Assembly (NCBI RefSeq): GCF_041906005.1 | Contig: NZ_JAYRJY010000002.1 | Location: 335,731-399,730, forward strand | Direction of reading: 5' to 3' | DNA: 64,000 bases | From: Ferrovibrio sp041906005 | GTDB taxonomy: Bacteria; Pseudomonadota; Alphaproteobacteria; Ferrovibrionales; Ferrovibrionaceae | Part shown: positions 45,650 to 62,535 of the stretch, in pieces | Layout of the letters: the number at the start of each line of letters is the position of its first letter | Position numbering within the stretch: position 1 is the stretch's first letter | The notes under the pieces: model-generated | What the model was told of the DNA's origin: nothing | Seen by the model: only the letters and a program-made list of their open reading frames with translations | Databases searched by the model: none | Position numbers and translations under genes: made by a program

Positions 45650-46450
45650 TCAGCGCAAGCCCAGCACACCCAGCATGACCAATCCGATGACAATGCGGTA
45701 GATGGCAAACGGCACGAAGCCATAGCGGTTGATGAAGGCAACCACGCCACGCACCACGAGGGCCGCGCAGATGAACGACACGATCAGACCAACGGCGATC
45801 AGGCCAAGGCCATCCAGCGTGAGGCCCGACCAGTTCTTGTAAAGGTCGTAGCTGGTGGCCGCCACCATGGTCGGCACGGCGAGGAAGAAGGAATATTCGG
45901 CGGCGGCGGCGCGCTGCACGCCCAGCAGGCGCGCGCCCATGATGGTGGCACCTGACCGCGAAACGCCAGGGATCATGGCCAGGCATTGCAGCAGGCCGAT
46001 CTTGAGGCTGAGGCGGAACTTGAAATCGTCGACGCTGCGCACCTCGCCCTTCCCTGTGAACCGCTCGATCAGCAGGATGACAATGCCGCCGATGACCAAC
46101 GCCACCGAAACAACCCAGGGATTGAACAGCACGCTCTTGATGAAGCCATGCGCCACCGCGCCGATCACCAGCGCCGGCACCACGCCAAGCAGCACATTCA
46201 CGGTAAAACGATTGGCGGTGTCGTCACGTCCCAGGCCGATCAGGGTATCGAACAGCCGCTGCCAGTAAACGACACAGACGGCCAGGATGGCGCCAAGCTG
46301 GATGGCGATCTCAAACACCTTGCCGGGCGGTCCCTCGAAACCGAGCAGATCGACCAGCAGGATCAGATGGCCGGTGGAGGAAACCGGGATGAATTCGGTC
46401 AGCCCCTCGACAATGCCGAGGAAGGCGGCCTGCAGGTAATCGATCAGCAT
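45650..46450 (-). CDS. uppP: undecaprenyl-diphosphatase
   Basis: A 266-residue, eight-helix BacA/UppP that recycles undecaprenyl pyrophosphate to the lipid carrier for wall synthesis; overexpression gives bacitracin resistance in other bacteria. GLTEFIPVSSTGHLILL has the first catalytic stretch and PGVSRSGATIMGARLLG the second. The start at 46450 follows AGGAGA and yields the usual N-terminus (LIDYLQAAFLGIVEGLTEF); the upstream longer frame has no family match. Confidence 0.95.
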   Translation of the reverse strand: MLIDYLQAAFLGIVEGLTEFIPVSSTGHLILLVDLLGFEGPPGKVFEIAIQLGAILAVCVVYWQRLFDTLIGLGRDDTANRFTVNVLLGVVPALVIGAVAHGFIKSVLFNPWVVSVALVIGGIVILLIERFTGKGEVRSVDDFKFRLSLKIGLLQCLAMIPGVSRSGATIMGARLLGVQRAAAAEYSFFLAVPTMVAATSYDLYKNWSGLTLDGLGLIAVGLIVSFICAALVVRGVVAFINRYGFVPFAIYRIVIGLVMLGVLGLR

Positions 46451-46706
46451 CGGGGCGTCTCCTGCCGAGCCGGGCCCATGGCAAGACCGGATTGCCGGAT
46501 TGAATACAATTTCATGAGAGACACTGGCCGACCTTGTTTGGCGAATAGCGAGAACATAATTAGTACAAACATCCCGACTCAGCAAGATGCCCAGCTATGA
46601 AACCCCGGCTGCGGCGGCGCGGAAAGCCTTACCCGGCGACCGGAAACAAAATGTCGCGCTCAGCCGTTTTAATGGGTCACCACGGGATACGAGAAAGGAG
46701 ATCGAC

Positions 46707-46787
46707 ATGCGGGCCATTCTGCTCTGGCTGCTGGGGATACCTATTCCAGTTATCATTCTTTTGTATCTGTTCGGCGTGTTCAGTTAG
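46707..46787 (+). CDS. 26-residue single-pass membrane microprotein (IPIP motif)
   Basis: A very short gene coding for an almost wholly hydrophobic peptide that starts MRAILLWLLGIPIPVIILLY and ends LFGVFS, so one membrane helix with a Pro pair (IPIP) in the middle. It has a strong ribosome site (AAAGGAG, 8 bp before the ATG) and a perfect terminator 30 bp after the stop. Short proteins with a similar LLGIPIP core occur in other proteobacteria, to my knowledge unassigned. A longer frame starting at 46587 lacks such a site. Confidence 0.7.
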   Translation: MRAILLWLLGIPIPVIILLYLFGVFS

Positions 46788-46816
46788 GGCCTGGCGTCCT
46801 GCTGCGTCACATGGCT

Positions 46817-46849
46817 GGGCCTGCGGTCTCCACACCGCAGGCCCTTTTT
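46817..46849 (+). terminator. rho-independent terminator of the microprotein gene
   Basis: A perfect 11-bp stem (gggcctgcggt at 46817-46827, accgcaggccc at 46834-46844) with a 6-base loop and TTTTT at 46845-46849. It lies 29 bp after the microprotein stop, so it supports this as a real transcription unit. Confidence 0.9.
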
Positions 46850-46956
46850 CATAAAGCCTTTTGTCCCACGCAATTTGGCCTTGCCCGTATCCCGGAATGC
46901 CGGCTTAAAGTTGCAGCAAAGCAAAATGCGGAATGCATAAGCTGCGTGGGGATGGG

Positions 46957-48159
46957 ATGAAACTGCGGAATCTGGCGCGGCTGGCTGGTCTGATAGCAGC
47001 AGCCCTTATTGCCCGGCCCGTATATGGGCAAAGTTTTATCGAAGGCAATCACTACTGGTTCGAACCGGCCGTCTTTCCCGGCAAATCCGACCTCTCGCGG
47101 CATCCCTATGGTCCCGCCAAGGCCAAGGGTCTGGTGATCTGGAATCATGGTTATGATCCCGGCAAACTAGCGCCGGAAAAGGTTCCCCCCATCATGCAGT
47201 ATTTCGCCGAGGCAGGCTGGGACGCCTATCACCTGCAGCGGCATAGCATCATCGGCGTTGGCCGCGGGCGCAGCGTTGCAGGCAGTTCAAACGACCTGAC
47301 GGCACCGTTGATCCTGCATGTGCTTGAAAAGGCTGAAGTGAATGCCTATTCGCGCATCGTGCTGATGGGCCAGTCACGCGGCGCTTTCGCCGTCATCCAG
47401 GCAGGAGCCTACAAGCCTCGCATCACTGCCATTCTGCCACTGTCTCCTGCCGGTTTTGGCGATGCCGGCAAGACCAGCGAATGGCGACAGAATGACACCT
47501 TCATCCGCAACCTGTGGGAAGATTATAAAGACAGCGGCATCCGCGTCGCTGCGGGATTCTTCACCGGCGACCCATGGTATGAAGAACAGCATCCCCATGT
47601 GCGCGGGCCTTATGCACGGCAGCGTCTGACGGAACTGGGCGTGCCGAACTTCATCATCGACCAACCCGAGCACCCGAAGATGCAGGGCCATGGCGGCGGC
47701 CAGAGCTGGGAATTCGCGCGCCGCTTCGGTCCTTGCATCGAGCATTTCTTCGAAACCGGCAACAGTCCGAGTTGCGTCGAGACCGATCGCAATACCGCGC
47801 GTATCTTCGGCATAAAGCTACCGCAATTGCCGGCCCCGAACGGCTATACCGGCCTGTGGCAAGGCACCTGGCACAATGGCCGTTTCATCGCCCTGATGAT
47901 TCAGCCTCCCGCCAATGGGCAATACAGGGCCGTTTACCGCCAGGGCCTTGGCACCAACGGCGACACGCCGCAATCGTCAGACTGGACCTTGAGCGAACAC
48001 GATGGCGGCCTGCTTCAGCAGGGCAATACCATCGACTTCCACCTCAAGCTAGTCGCGCCAGACAGGCTGAGCATCATTCGCATCGACCGCAACAAACGCT
48101 CGGAAAAAAATGAGCAGCCGGTCTATTTCACGCGGGCGCGCGAGCGGTCTCTGCCCTAG
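46957..48159 (+). CDS. secreted alpha/beta hydrolase with C-terminal beta domain
   Basis: A 400-residue exported protein: signal peptide (RNLARLAGLIAAALIARPVYGQ). The catalytic half has the nucleophile Ser140 in GQSRGA, an acidic candidate at Asp205 (FFTGDPWY) and the His245 in GHGGGQ, the order of an alpha/beta hydrolase. From ~295 to the end follows a separate domain (GYTGLWQGTWHNGRFIALMIQPPANGQYRAVYRQGLG) rich in beta-strands and aromatics, like a lipocalin or carbohydrate-binding fold. The substrate is unknown. The start at 46957 follows GGGGATGGG. The last 4 bp overlap the convergent parC. Confidence 0.83.
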   Translation: MKLRNLARLAGLIAAALIARPVYGQSFIEGNHYWFEPAVFPGKSDLSRHPYGPAKAKGLVIWNHGYDPGKLAPEKVPPIMQYFAEAGWDAYHLQRHSIIGVGRGRSVAGSSNDLTAPLILHVLEKAEVNAYSRIVLMGQSRGAFAVIQAGAYKPRITAILPLSPAGFGDAGKTSEWRQNDTFIRNLWEDYKDSGIRVAAGFFTGDPWYEEQHPHVRGPYARQRLTELGVPNFIIDQPEHPKMQGHGGGQSWEFARRFGPCIEHFFETGNSPSCVETDRNTARIFGIKLPQLPAPNGYTGLWQGTWHNGRFIALMIQPPANGQYRAVYRQGLGTNGDTPQSSDWTLSEHDGGLLQQGNTIDFHLKLVAPDRLSIIRIDRNKRSEKNEQPVYFTRARERSLP

Positions 48160-50393
48160 CTGAAGCGGTTATTCTTGTTAAAGCCGCGTGGCACGATACG
48201 GCCGGCCTGGGCGCGGTCGCCGCGATATTCCTTCAGGTCGGTTTCGGTCTTGGTGCGGCCCGAGGAATCCGTCCAGCTCAGGCCCTGTTTGAACGTGAAG
48301 GTCTTGGCGTCCGACAGGCCGCCATCCTTGTATTTCTGCAGGGTAATGCCACGGCCCTTGGTCATCTCGGGCAGTTCGGAGAGCGGGAACAGCAGCAGCT
48401 TGCGGTTGTCGCCCACCACGGCAACCGTGTCGCCCTCCACGATACTGCACACACAGGCCTCGGCCGGCGCCTGCACGTTCAGGATCTGCTTGCCGGTGCG
48501 CGTGGCGGCCAGCATCTCGGATTCAGCGCAGACAAAGCCGCGCCCGTCGCTGCTGGCAACGAGGAATTTGCGATCACCCTGGTATTTGAACAGAGCGATG
48601 ATGTCCTGGTCGTTGCCCAGATCGACGGTCAGGCGCACCGGCTCGCCATGGCCTCGGCCACGCGGCAGCTTGTCGCAATTGATCGTATAGGCGCGGCCAT
48701 TGGTGCCGAACAGCACCAGTTTGTCGGTGGTTTCGGCATGCAGCCAGAAGCGGCCCTTGTCGCCTTCCTTGTAGGCGGCCGAGCCGTCATCGGCGACATG
48801 GCCTTTGATGGCGCGGATCCAGCCCTTGGCCGAGCAGATTACGGTGATCGGCTCGCGCTCGACCAGCACCTCGAAGGCCTCTTCCGAGATCACCGGCGCA
48901 TCGCCGATGGCCGTGCGGCGTTTGCCCAGGGCCGTCTTCGGGCCGAACTGCTTCTTGAGTTCCTGAATCTCGCCGGCGATGGCCTGCCAGCGCAGGGCTT
49001 CATCGGCCAGCAGTTTCTTCAGCTCGGCCAGTTCCTTCGACAGCTCCTTGTGTTCGGTACGCAGCTCCATCTCTTCCAGCTTGCGCAGACTGCGCAGGCG
49101 CATGTTGAGGATGGCTTCGGCCTGCACGTCGGTGAGCTTGAAGCGCTTCATCATCACCGGCTTGGGCTCGTCCTCGCGCCGGATGATCTCGATCAGCTCG
49201 TCGAGGTTGAGATAGGCGATCAGGTAACCATCGAGCACTTCCAGGCGATGCTCGATCTTGCCCTGACGGTAGCGGCTCTTGCGCTCCAGCACCTCGTGGC
49301 GGTGATTGAGATAGGCCTGCAACGCCTCGCGCAGGTTCATCACCCGCGGCAGCTTGCCGCCATCCAGCACATTGAGGTTGAGCGGAAAGCGCGTTTCCAG
49401 ATCGGTGCTGCGGAACAGGCTTTCCATCAGCACGTCGGGGTCGACATTCTTGCTCTTCGGGATCAGGACGAGGCGGATGTCCTCGGCCGATTCATCGCGC
49501 ACGTCATCCAGCAGCGGTGCCTTGCGCTCGGTGATCAGCTCGGCGATGCGCTCGATCAGCTTGGATTTCTGCACCTGGTAGGGAATCTCGGTGACGACGA
49601 TCTGCCAGGTACCGCGCGGCAGTTCTTCCTTCTGCCACCGGGCGCGATGACGGAAGCTGCCGCGGCCGGTTTTATACGCCTCGATGCGCGAGGACAGCGG
49701 CTCGACGAGAAGCCCGCCGGTGGGGAAATCCGGGCCCTGCACGAATTCCACCAGCTTTTCGATGCCGGCATTGGGATGCTTGATCAGATGCAGCAGCGCG
49801 TCGCACAGCTCGGGCAGGTTGTGCGGCGGGATCGAGGTGGCCATGCCCACGGCGATGCCGCTGGCGCCATTAGCCAGTAGATTGGGCAGGCCGGCGGGCA
49901 GCACCACCGGCTCGTCATTCTCGCCGTCGTAATTGGGGCGGAAATCGACAGTCTCGTCATCGAGATTGGCCAGCAGGATGTTGGCCACCTCGGTCAGGCG
50001 CGCCTCGGTGTATCGCATGGCGGCGGCGTTATCGCCGTCGATATTGCCGAAATTGCCCTGCCCGTCGACCAGCGGATAGCGCTGGGCGAAATCCTGCGCC
50101 AGACGCACCAGCGCGTCATACACCGACTGGTCGCCATGGGGATGGTATTTACCGATCACGTCGCCGACGACGCGGGCGCATTTCTTGTAGCCGGCATTGG
50201 GATCCAGCTTGAGCAGCCGCATGGCGAACAGCACGCGGCGTTGCACCGGCTTCAGGCCGTCGCGCGCATCGGGCAGCGAGCGCGAGGTGATGGTGCTGAG
50301 CGCATAGGCCAGATAACGCTCGGACAGCGCATCGGGCAGCGGCACGTTGCGAATCGATTCGGGAATGTCTTTGGGCGGCAGATGCTTGCTCAT
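48156..50393 (-). CDS. parC: DNA topoisomerase IV subunit A
   Basis: A 745-residue type II topoisomerase A subunit that unlinks daughter chromosomes together with ParE (not here). The catalytic Tyr128 lies in AAMRYTEARL; the quinolone-resistance region reads GKYHPHGDQSVYDALVRLAQDF, where the position of E. coli Ser80 is Gln and of Glu84 is Asp. A C-terminal beta-pinwheel with repeated GRGF/KGRGI segments is present. The GyrA-type GyrA-box is not seen, which favours ParC. recO lies 51 bp upstream. Confidence 0.95.
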   Translation of the reverse strand: MSKHLPPKDIPESIRNVPLPDALSERYLAYALSTITSRSLPDARDGLKPVQRRVLFAMRLLKLDPNAGYKKCARVVGDVIGKYHPHGDQSVYDALVRLAQDFAQRYPLVDGQGNFGNIDGDNAAAMRYTEARLTEVANILLANLDDETVDFRPNYDGENDEPVVLPAGLPNLLANGASGIAVGMATSIPPHNLPELCDALLHLIKHPNAGIEKLVEFVQGPDFPTGGLLVEPLSSRIEAYKTGRGSFRHRARWQKEELPRGTWQIVVTEIPYQVQKSKLIERIAELITERKAPLLDDVRDESAEDIRLVLIPKSKNVDPDVLMESLFRSTDLETRFPLNLNVLDGGKLPRVMNLREALQAYLNHRHEVLERKSRYRQGKIEHRLEVLDGYLIAYLNLDELIEIIRREDEPKPVMMKRFKLTDVQAEAILNMRLRSLRKLEEMELRTEHKELSKELAELKKLLADEALRWQAIAGEIQELKKQFGPKTALGKRRTAIGDAPVISEEAFEVLVEREPITVICSAKGWIRAIKGHVADDGSAAYKEGDKGRFWLHAETTDKLVLFGTNGRAYTINCDKLPRGRGHGEPVRLTVDLGNDQDIIALFKYQGDRKFLVASSDGRGFVCAESEMLAATRTGKQILNVQAPAEACVCSIVEGDTVAVVGDNRKLLLFPLSELPEMTKGRGITLQKYKDGGLSDAKTFTFKQGLSWTDSSGRTKTETDLKEYRGDRAQAGRIVPRGFNKNNRFS

Positions 50394-50444
50394 GGCGTGT
50401 GTTTTACACCAGACGGGACAAAGCTTCCATTCTTGGGCGCAGAT

Positions 50445-51200
50445 TCAGGCGCGCAGAAGGATATCCAGAAGTCTGGCGCGGGCCAGCGGCAACGGCGCAT
50501 GAAGTTGGGCGAACAGGCGGTTTTCCAGGAAATGGCCGGTGAGCGCGAAACCATCCAGCACCGCCTGCCGCGAATCGCGCTCCCCTGCCCCCTCTGCTGT
50601 TCCGCTCCGGCCCGGCACCAGGAAGGCCGGCAGGGCCAACAGGCGCTCGGCATAGGGCGCGGCGGCGGCGGCCGAGACGGCGCGGCCGGTGCGCGGCGAA
50701 ACATGGGTCAGGTTGTCAGGCGAACCGGTGGCGGCGCAGCTTTCCAGATCGAGGCCATAGCCCATCTCGGCCAGCAGACCGATCTCCCAGCGCACATAAA
50801 GCGCGCCCCAGGCCTCGGGCTCGGGCAGGTCGGCCATCAGCGAGAACAGCGCCTTGGTGGCGGCGAACAGATTGGGATGCGGTTCGCGCTCGGGCAGGGC
50901 CGCATCCACCATGGCGCAGGCGCAGCTCAGGGCCGCCAGCCGGGCCGGATCATCCAGCATCAGCGCAGCGGGATGCTGCAGGGCTTCCAGGGTGTAATAG
51001 CCGAGCTGTTCCGACAGCCGCGCGCGCCACTCCGCCCGCACGACCTGCCCCGGCTGGATCGCGCCGCCGGACTTGCTCTGGCCCGAGCCGCGCAGCAGCC
51101 CGGCATGGCGGCCGTGGGATTCGGTCAGCAGCGAGAGAATGCGGGCATTCTCGCCGTGATGCCGCACGCTGAGGACAACGCCTTCATCCTGCCAGTCCAT
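50445..51200 (-). CDS. recO: DNA repair protein RecO
   Basis: A 251-residue RecO, which with RecR loads RecA on SSB-coated DNA. It opens MDWQDEGVVLSVRHHGENARILSLLTESHGRHAGLLRGSGQSKSG, the OB-fold with the conserved GRHAGLLRG, and has the helical C-domain with no zinc-binding cysteine cluster. It lies between the NTR-like gene and parC on one strand. Confidence 0.94.
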   Translation of the reverse strand: MDWQDEGVVLSVRHHGENARILSLLTESHGRHAGLLRGSGQSKSGGAIQPGQVVRAEWRARLSEQLGYYTLEALQHPAALMLDDPARLAALSCACAMVDAALPEREPHPNLFAATKALFSLMADLPEPEAWGALYVRWEIGLLAEMGYGLDLESCAATGSPDNLTHVSPRTGRAVSAAAAAPYAERLLALPAFLVPGRSGTAEGAGERDSRQAVLDGFALTGHFLENRLFAQLHAPLPLARARLLDILLRA

Positions 51201-51241
51201 GGTGTTGGCTTAGGGTGATTCGGAGGGGGCGGCAAGACGTA

Positions 51242-51685
51242 CTATTTTAACGCCCGGAGCTTCTCTAGAAATTGCTTCGGTTCAGCAGCATCGAGATTGA
51301 AATAAGCTCGCGAACCATTTGTCCATAAGACAAAGGGGCCGCTCTCCTCCGTCAAGAAGAACACATAATCCAATCCAACCATCAATGGCAGACCACAATT
51401 TCCTGGTCCAGGCGTCGGGCCACGTACCATTCTGTCCTCAGGCGGTCTGCCTTTGAAAACCTCTTTGAGGTGGAAGGTGCCGACCACAATCGGCATCGGC
51501 TTGCCATCCGGTCCGATGGCATCGAGCGCTTCCTCCGTCTTGTAAATGCGTCCGTGGAAAACGGCTGAAGCCGCGCGGAACAGATCCTCGTCAGTCAGCT
51601 CAGGTAGACTGGGGTCGCGTGAACAGGCCAGCGCCGACTGAATGCCACTCAGCAACAACACCAGAACGAGAAAAAGACGGATCAT
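51242..51685 (-). CDS. small secreted NTR/TIMP-like protein
   Basis: A 147-residue protein with a signal peptide (IRLFLVLVLLLSGIQSALA) cut before a Cys (ACSRDPSLPELTDED). The mature part reads VFHGRIYKTEE, PIVVGTFHLKEVFKGRPPEDRMV, PGPGNCGLPLMVGLDYVFFL, a pattern like the netrin/TIMP OB-fold: an N-terminal Cys, a V-F-x-G-R strand, a K-V-F-K-G turn and a CG.P...GxxYVFFL strand with the second Cys. That fit is by eye and needs a profile search. It lies after the rpoC terminator and 41 bp before recO. Confidence 0.6.
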   Translation of the reverse strand: MIRLFLVLVLLLSGIQSALACSRDPSLPELTDEDLFRAASAVFHGRIYKTEEALDAIGPDGKPMPIVVGTFHLKEVFKGRPPEDRMVRGPTPGPGNCGLPLMVGLDYVFFLTEESGPFVLWTNGSRAYFNLDAAEPKQFLEKLRALK

Positions 51686-51727
51686 GCGGTCCCCTTGCCC
51701 GCCGCATCTTGCACTCGAAAAATCGAC

Positions 51728-51758
51728 AAAAAAAGGGCGACCTTTGCGGGCCGCCCTT
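51728..51758 (-). terminator. rho-independent terminator of the rpoBC operon
   Basis: aagggcg (51733-51739) pairs with cgccctt (51752-51758); the 12-base loop contains a further cc/gg pair. On the minus strand it is followed by seven T's (51734-51728). It lies 24 bp after the rpoC stop, just within the 97-bp gap to the next gene. Confidence 0.85.
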
Positions 51759-51782
51759 CTCTATTCGCCATGGACTCCAGGC

Positions 51783-56105
<4,323 letters not shown>

Positions 56106-56140
56106 GTCTGTCTCCTATCGGAGGATGCGTTGCGTGATGA

Positions 56141-60238
<4,098 letters not shown>

Positions 60239-60407
60239 GTCTGTCCCAAATCTATATCTGTGCGGCGTAGGTCACGCCGCGCGGGGTTCGGACAGCGATA
60301 AATTTCACGGGCCCATTATCCCGCCGGGCGATCGCCGCGCCCAAATTCCGAAAACCGCATTGACCCGCCGGAAATCCCGCGGCGGACGGGGGTGTGTAAA
60401 AAACGGC

Positions 60408-60429
60408 AAAAGCTCCGGCGACCCGGAGC
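60408..60429 (-). terminator. attenuator-like hairpin between rplL and rpoB
   Basis: A 7-bp GC-rich stem (gctccgg at 60412-60418, ccggagc at 60423-60429) with loop cgac, followed on the minus strand by TTTTGCCGTTTTTT (60411 downward). The position, within the 252-bp rplL-rpoB gap, matches the known partial terminator that keeps rpoBC below rplJL expression. Confidence 0.7.
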
Positions 60430-60490
60430 GGTATTCAAAGGGTGTCGGGGCAGGCCCACACCGGACCCGCCCCGCACCTGTACGCGGACC

Positions 60491-60871
60491 TTACTTGATC
60501 TCGACCTTGGCGCCAGCGCCTTCGAGCTGGGTCTTGATCTTGGCAGCTTCGTCCTTGTTGACGCCTTCCTTGACCGGCTTCGGCGCACCCTCGACCAGGT
60601 CCTTGGCCTCCTTCAGGCCCAGACCGGTGATGGCGCGCACTTCCTTGATCACGTTGATCTTGTTGGCGCCGGCATCAGCGAGGATGACGTTGAACTCGGT
60701 CTTCTCTTCGGCGGCAGCGCCACCGGCAGCAGCGCCACCGGCAACAGCGGCAACGGCGACCGGAGCAGCAGCCGACACGCCCCACTTCTCTTCGAGAAGC
60801 TTGGCGAGTTCGGCGGCCTCGAGAACGGTGAGCGACGACAGTTCGTCGACGATCTTCTGCAAATCAGCCAT
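60491..60871 (-). CDS. rplL: 50S ribosomal protein L7/L12
   Basis: A 126-residue L7/L12 stalk protein. MADLQKIVDELSSLTVLEAAELAKLLEEKWGVSA opens it; a hinge of Ala/Gly/Val (AAPVAVAAVAGGAAAGGAAAEE) leads to the C-terminal domain KTEFNVILADAGANKINVIKEVRAITGLGLKEAKDLVEGAPK that binds elongation factors. It follows rplJ by 65 bp. Confidence 0.98.
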   Translation of the reverse strand: MADLQKIVDELSSLTVLEAAELAKLLEEKWGVSAAAPVAVAAVAGGAAAGGAAAEEKTEFNVILADAGANKINVIKEVRAITGLGLKEAKDLVEGAPKPVKEGVNKDEAAKIKTQLEGAGAKVEIK

Positions 60872-60936
60872 TTCAGTTACTCCTGGTTAGATAGGTTCGA
60901 TTACCTGTTTGGACTAGTACGGTTCGGCTTGCGGCC

Positions 60937-61446
60937 TTAACCCTTGGTGGCATAGGCATTGAGCACGCGGGCCAACTGGCCTGCGGGCGCCTGCACGACG
61001 CCGGCGACCTTGGTCGCGGGCGCGTTGAGCAGGCCAATGAGCTTGCCGCGCAGCTCGTCGAGCGACGGCAAGGTTGCCAAAGCCTTCACACCATCAGCGT
61101 TCAGCACGGTGTCGCCCATGGCGCCGCCAACAACAACGAACTTCTCGTTCTTCTTGGCGAATTCCACGGCGACCTTCGCTGCCGCGACCGGATCATTGGC
61201 ATAGGCAATGCCGGTCGGACCCTTGAAGAGATTCTTCAGGGACGCGTAGGTGGTGCCCTCGAGGGCAAGGCAGACAAGACGGTTTTTCGCGACCTTGAAG
61301 CTGGCGCCAGCGGCACGCATCTGACGGCGCAGCTCAGTCACCTGAGCAACGGTCAGACCGTTATTCTGGGTTACAACGACAACCTCGGCCTTCTTGAAGA
61401 CCTGGCTGAGCGTCGCCACCATCTCCTGTTTTTGAGCACGATCCAC
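60937..61446 (-). CDS. rplJ: 50S ribosomal protein L10
   Basis: A 169-residue L10 starting with GTG at 61446, giving the usual MDRAQKQEM opening, after AGGAGA. AEVVVVTQNNGLTVAQVTELRRQMRAAGASFKVAKNRL is the family core. It binds L7/L12 dimers and the rRNA stalk base. A longer frame to 61581 is rejected because the start region would be non-L10 sequence inside the leader. The leader (61447-61803) contains hairpins fit for autoregulation. Confidence 0.96.
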   Translation of the reverse strand: MDRAQKQEMVATLSQVFKKAEVVVVTQNNGLTVAQVTELRRQMRAAGASFKVAKNRLVCLALEGTTYASLKNLFKGPTGIAYANDPVAAAKVAVEFAKKNEKFVVVGGAMGDTVLNADGVKALATLPSLDELRGKLIGLLNAPATKVAGVVQAPAGQLARVLNAYATKG

Positions 61447-61803
61447 TGCTCGTCTCCTAAACAAGGAATCAGGCCAATGTTCCTTACGGATACTGGCTGA
61501 TCCTGGTTGGCACTTGAGCGATCGACTTGTCGCCCCGGCTTTGTCGTTTCCGACTCCGCCGTACTGCGGCAAACCGATCACCCGGTTCGCCTGTCCCAGG
61601 GCTCGAACCTTCCTGAACCCGGCCTGGGCCGGGTTCCTGAAAATTCTCTTCCCCGTCTATGCAGGTGGCCACTTCCATTAAACCCTTCGGTTCGAAAACC
61701 TCCGGGGGCCTGCAGTCTCGGACAGGTTGCGGATATCCAGGTCTCCCCGAACACCGCTTCGCCGGCCCCTCCCGAGGGAAGGCCCGGCGAAACTCTTCAA
61801 TAC
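61447..61803 (-). promoter_or_regulatory. 357-base rplJ leader, L10-type regulatory RNA candidate
   Basis: No gene seen between rplA and rplJ. The minus-strand RNA can form two strong hairpins: TTCGCCGG/CCGGCGAA arms at 61758-61765 and 61784-61791 directly after rplA, and GAACCCGGCC/GGCCGGGTTC at 61615-61624 and 61627-61636. In many bacteria L10 (with L12) binds this leader to repress rplJL. Whether this one matches the L10-leader fold needs a covariance search. Confidence 0.55.
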
Positions 61804-62520
61804 TTACGCAGCGGCCTTTTCGCCGCCGCCGAGCGCGTCGCTCAGCTCGATGCGCACGCCCGGACCCATGGTCGAGGAGAGCGCGATCTTCTTCACGTAA
61901 TGCCCCTTCACGCCGGTCGGCTTGGCCTTCATCACGGCATCGATGAACGCCTTCACGTTGGCCAGGATCTGGTCTTCAGTGAAGGACGCCTTGGCGATGC
62001 CGGCATGGATCAGACCGGCCTTCTCGACGCGGAACTCGACCTGGCCACCCTTGGCCGCCTTCACGGCGCCAGCGACGTCCATGGTAACCGAGCCCAGCTT
62101 CGGGTTCGGCATCAGGCCGCGCGGGCCCAGCACCTTACCCAGCTTGCCCACCACGGCCATCATGTCAGGCGTGGCAATGCAGCGATCGAACTCGATCTTG
62201 CCGGTGTTGATGATCTCGGCCAGATCGTCGGCACCGACCAGGTCGGCACCGGCCTTCTTGGCTTCCTCGGCCTTCGGGCCTTTGGCGAAGACGGCGACGC
62301 GCACCGACTTGCCGGTGCCCGACGGCATGGTGACCACACCACGGACCATCTGGTCGGCGTGACGCGGATCGACGCCGAGGTTCATCGCGATTTCGATGGT
62401 TTCGTCGAACTTGGCCTTGGCGTTGCCCTTGACCATCTTGACGGCATCGGTGAGGCCGTAGCGGAGGTCCGGATTAACGGTCTTGGCGGCGGCGGTGTAG
62501 CGCTTGCCCTTGTTGCTCAT
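61804..62520 (-). CDS. rplA: 50S ribosomal protein L1
   Basis: A 238-residue L1 with GKRYTAAAKTVNPDLRYGLTDAVKMVK and the RNA-contact signature MAVVGKLGKVLGPRGLMPNPKLGSVT. It forms the mobile L1 stalk and can repress its own operon by binding mRNA near rplK. It lies 15 bp after rplK. Confidence 0.98.
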   Translation of the reverse strand: MSNKGKRYTAAAKTVNPDLRYGLTDAVKMVKGNAKAKFDETIEIAMNLGVDPRHADQMVRGVVTMPSGTGKSVRVAVFAKGPKAEEAKKAGADLVGADDLAEIINTGKIEFDRCIATPDMMAVVGKLGKVLGPRGLMPNPKLGSVTMDVAGAVKAAKGGQVEFRVEKAGLIHAGIAKASFTEDQILANVKAFIDAVMKAKPTGVKGHYVKKIALSSTMGPGVRIELSDALGGGEKAAA

Positions 62521-62535
62521 GATCCAGATCTCCCC

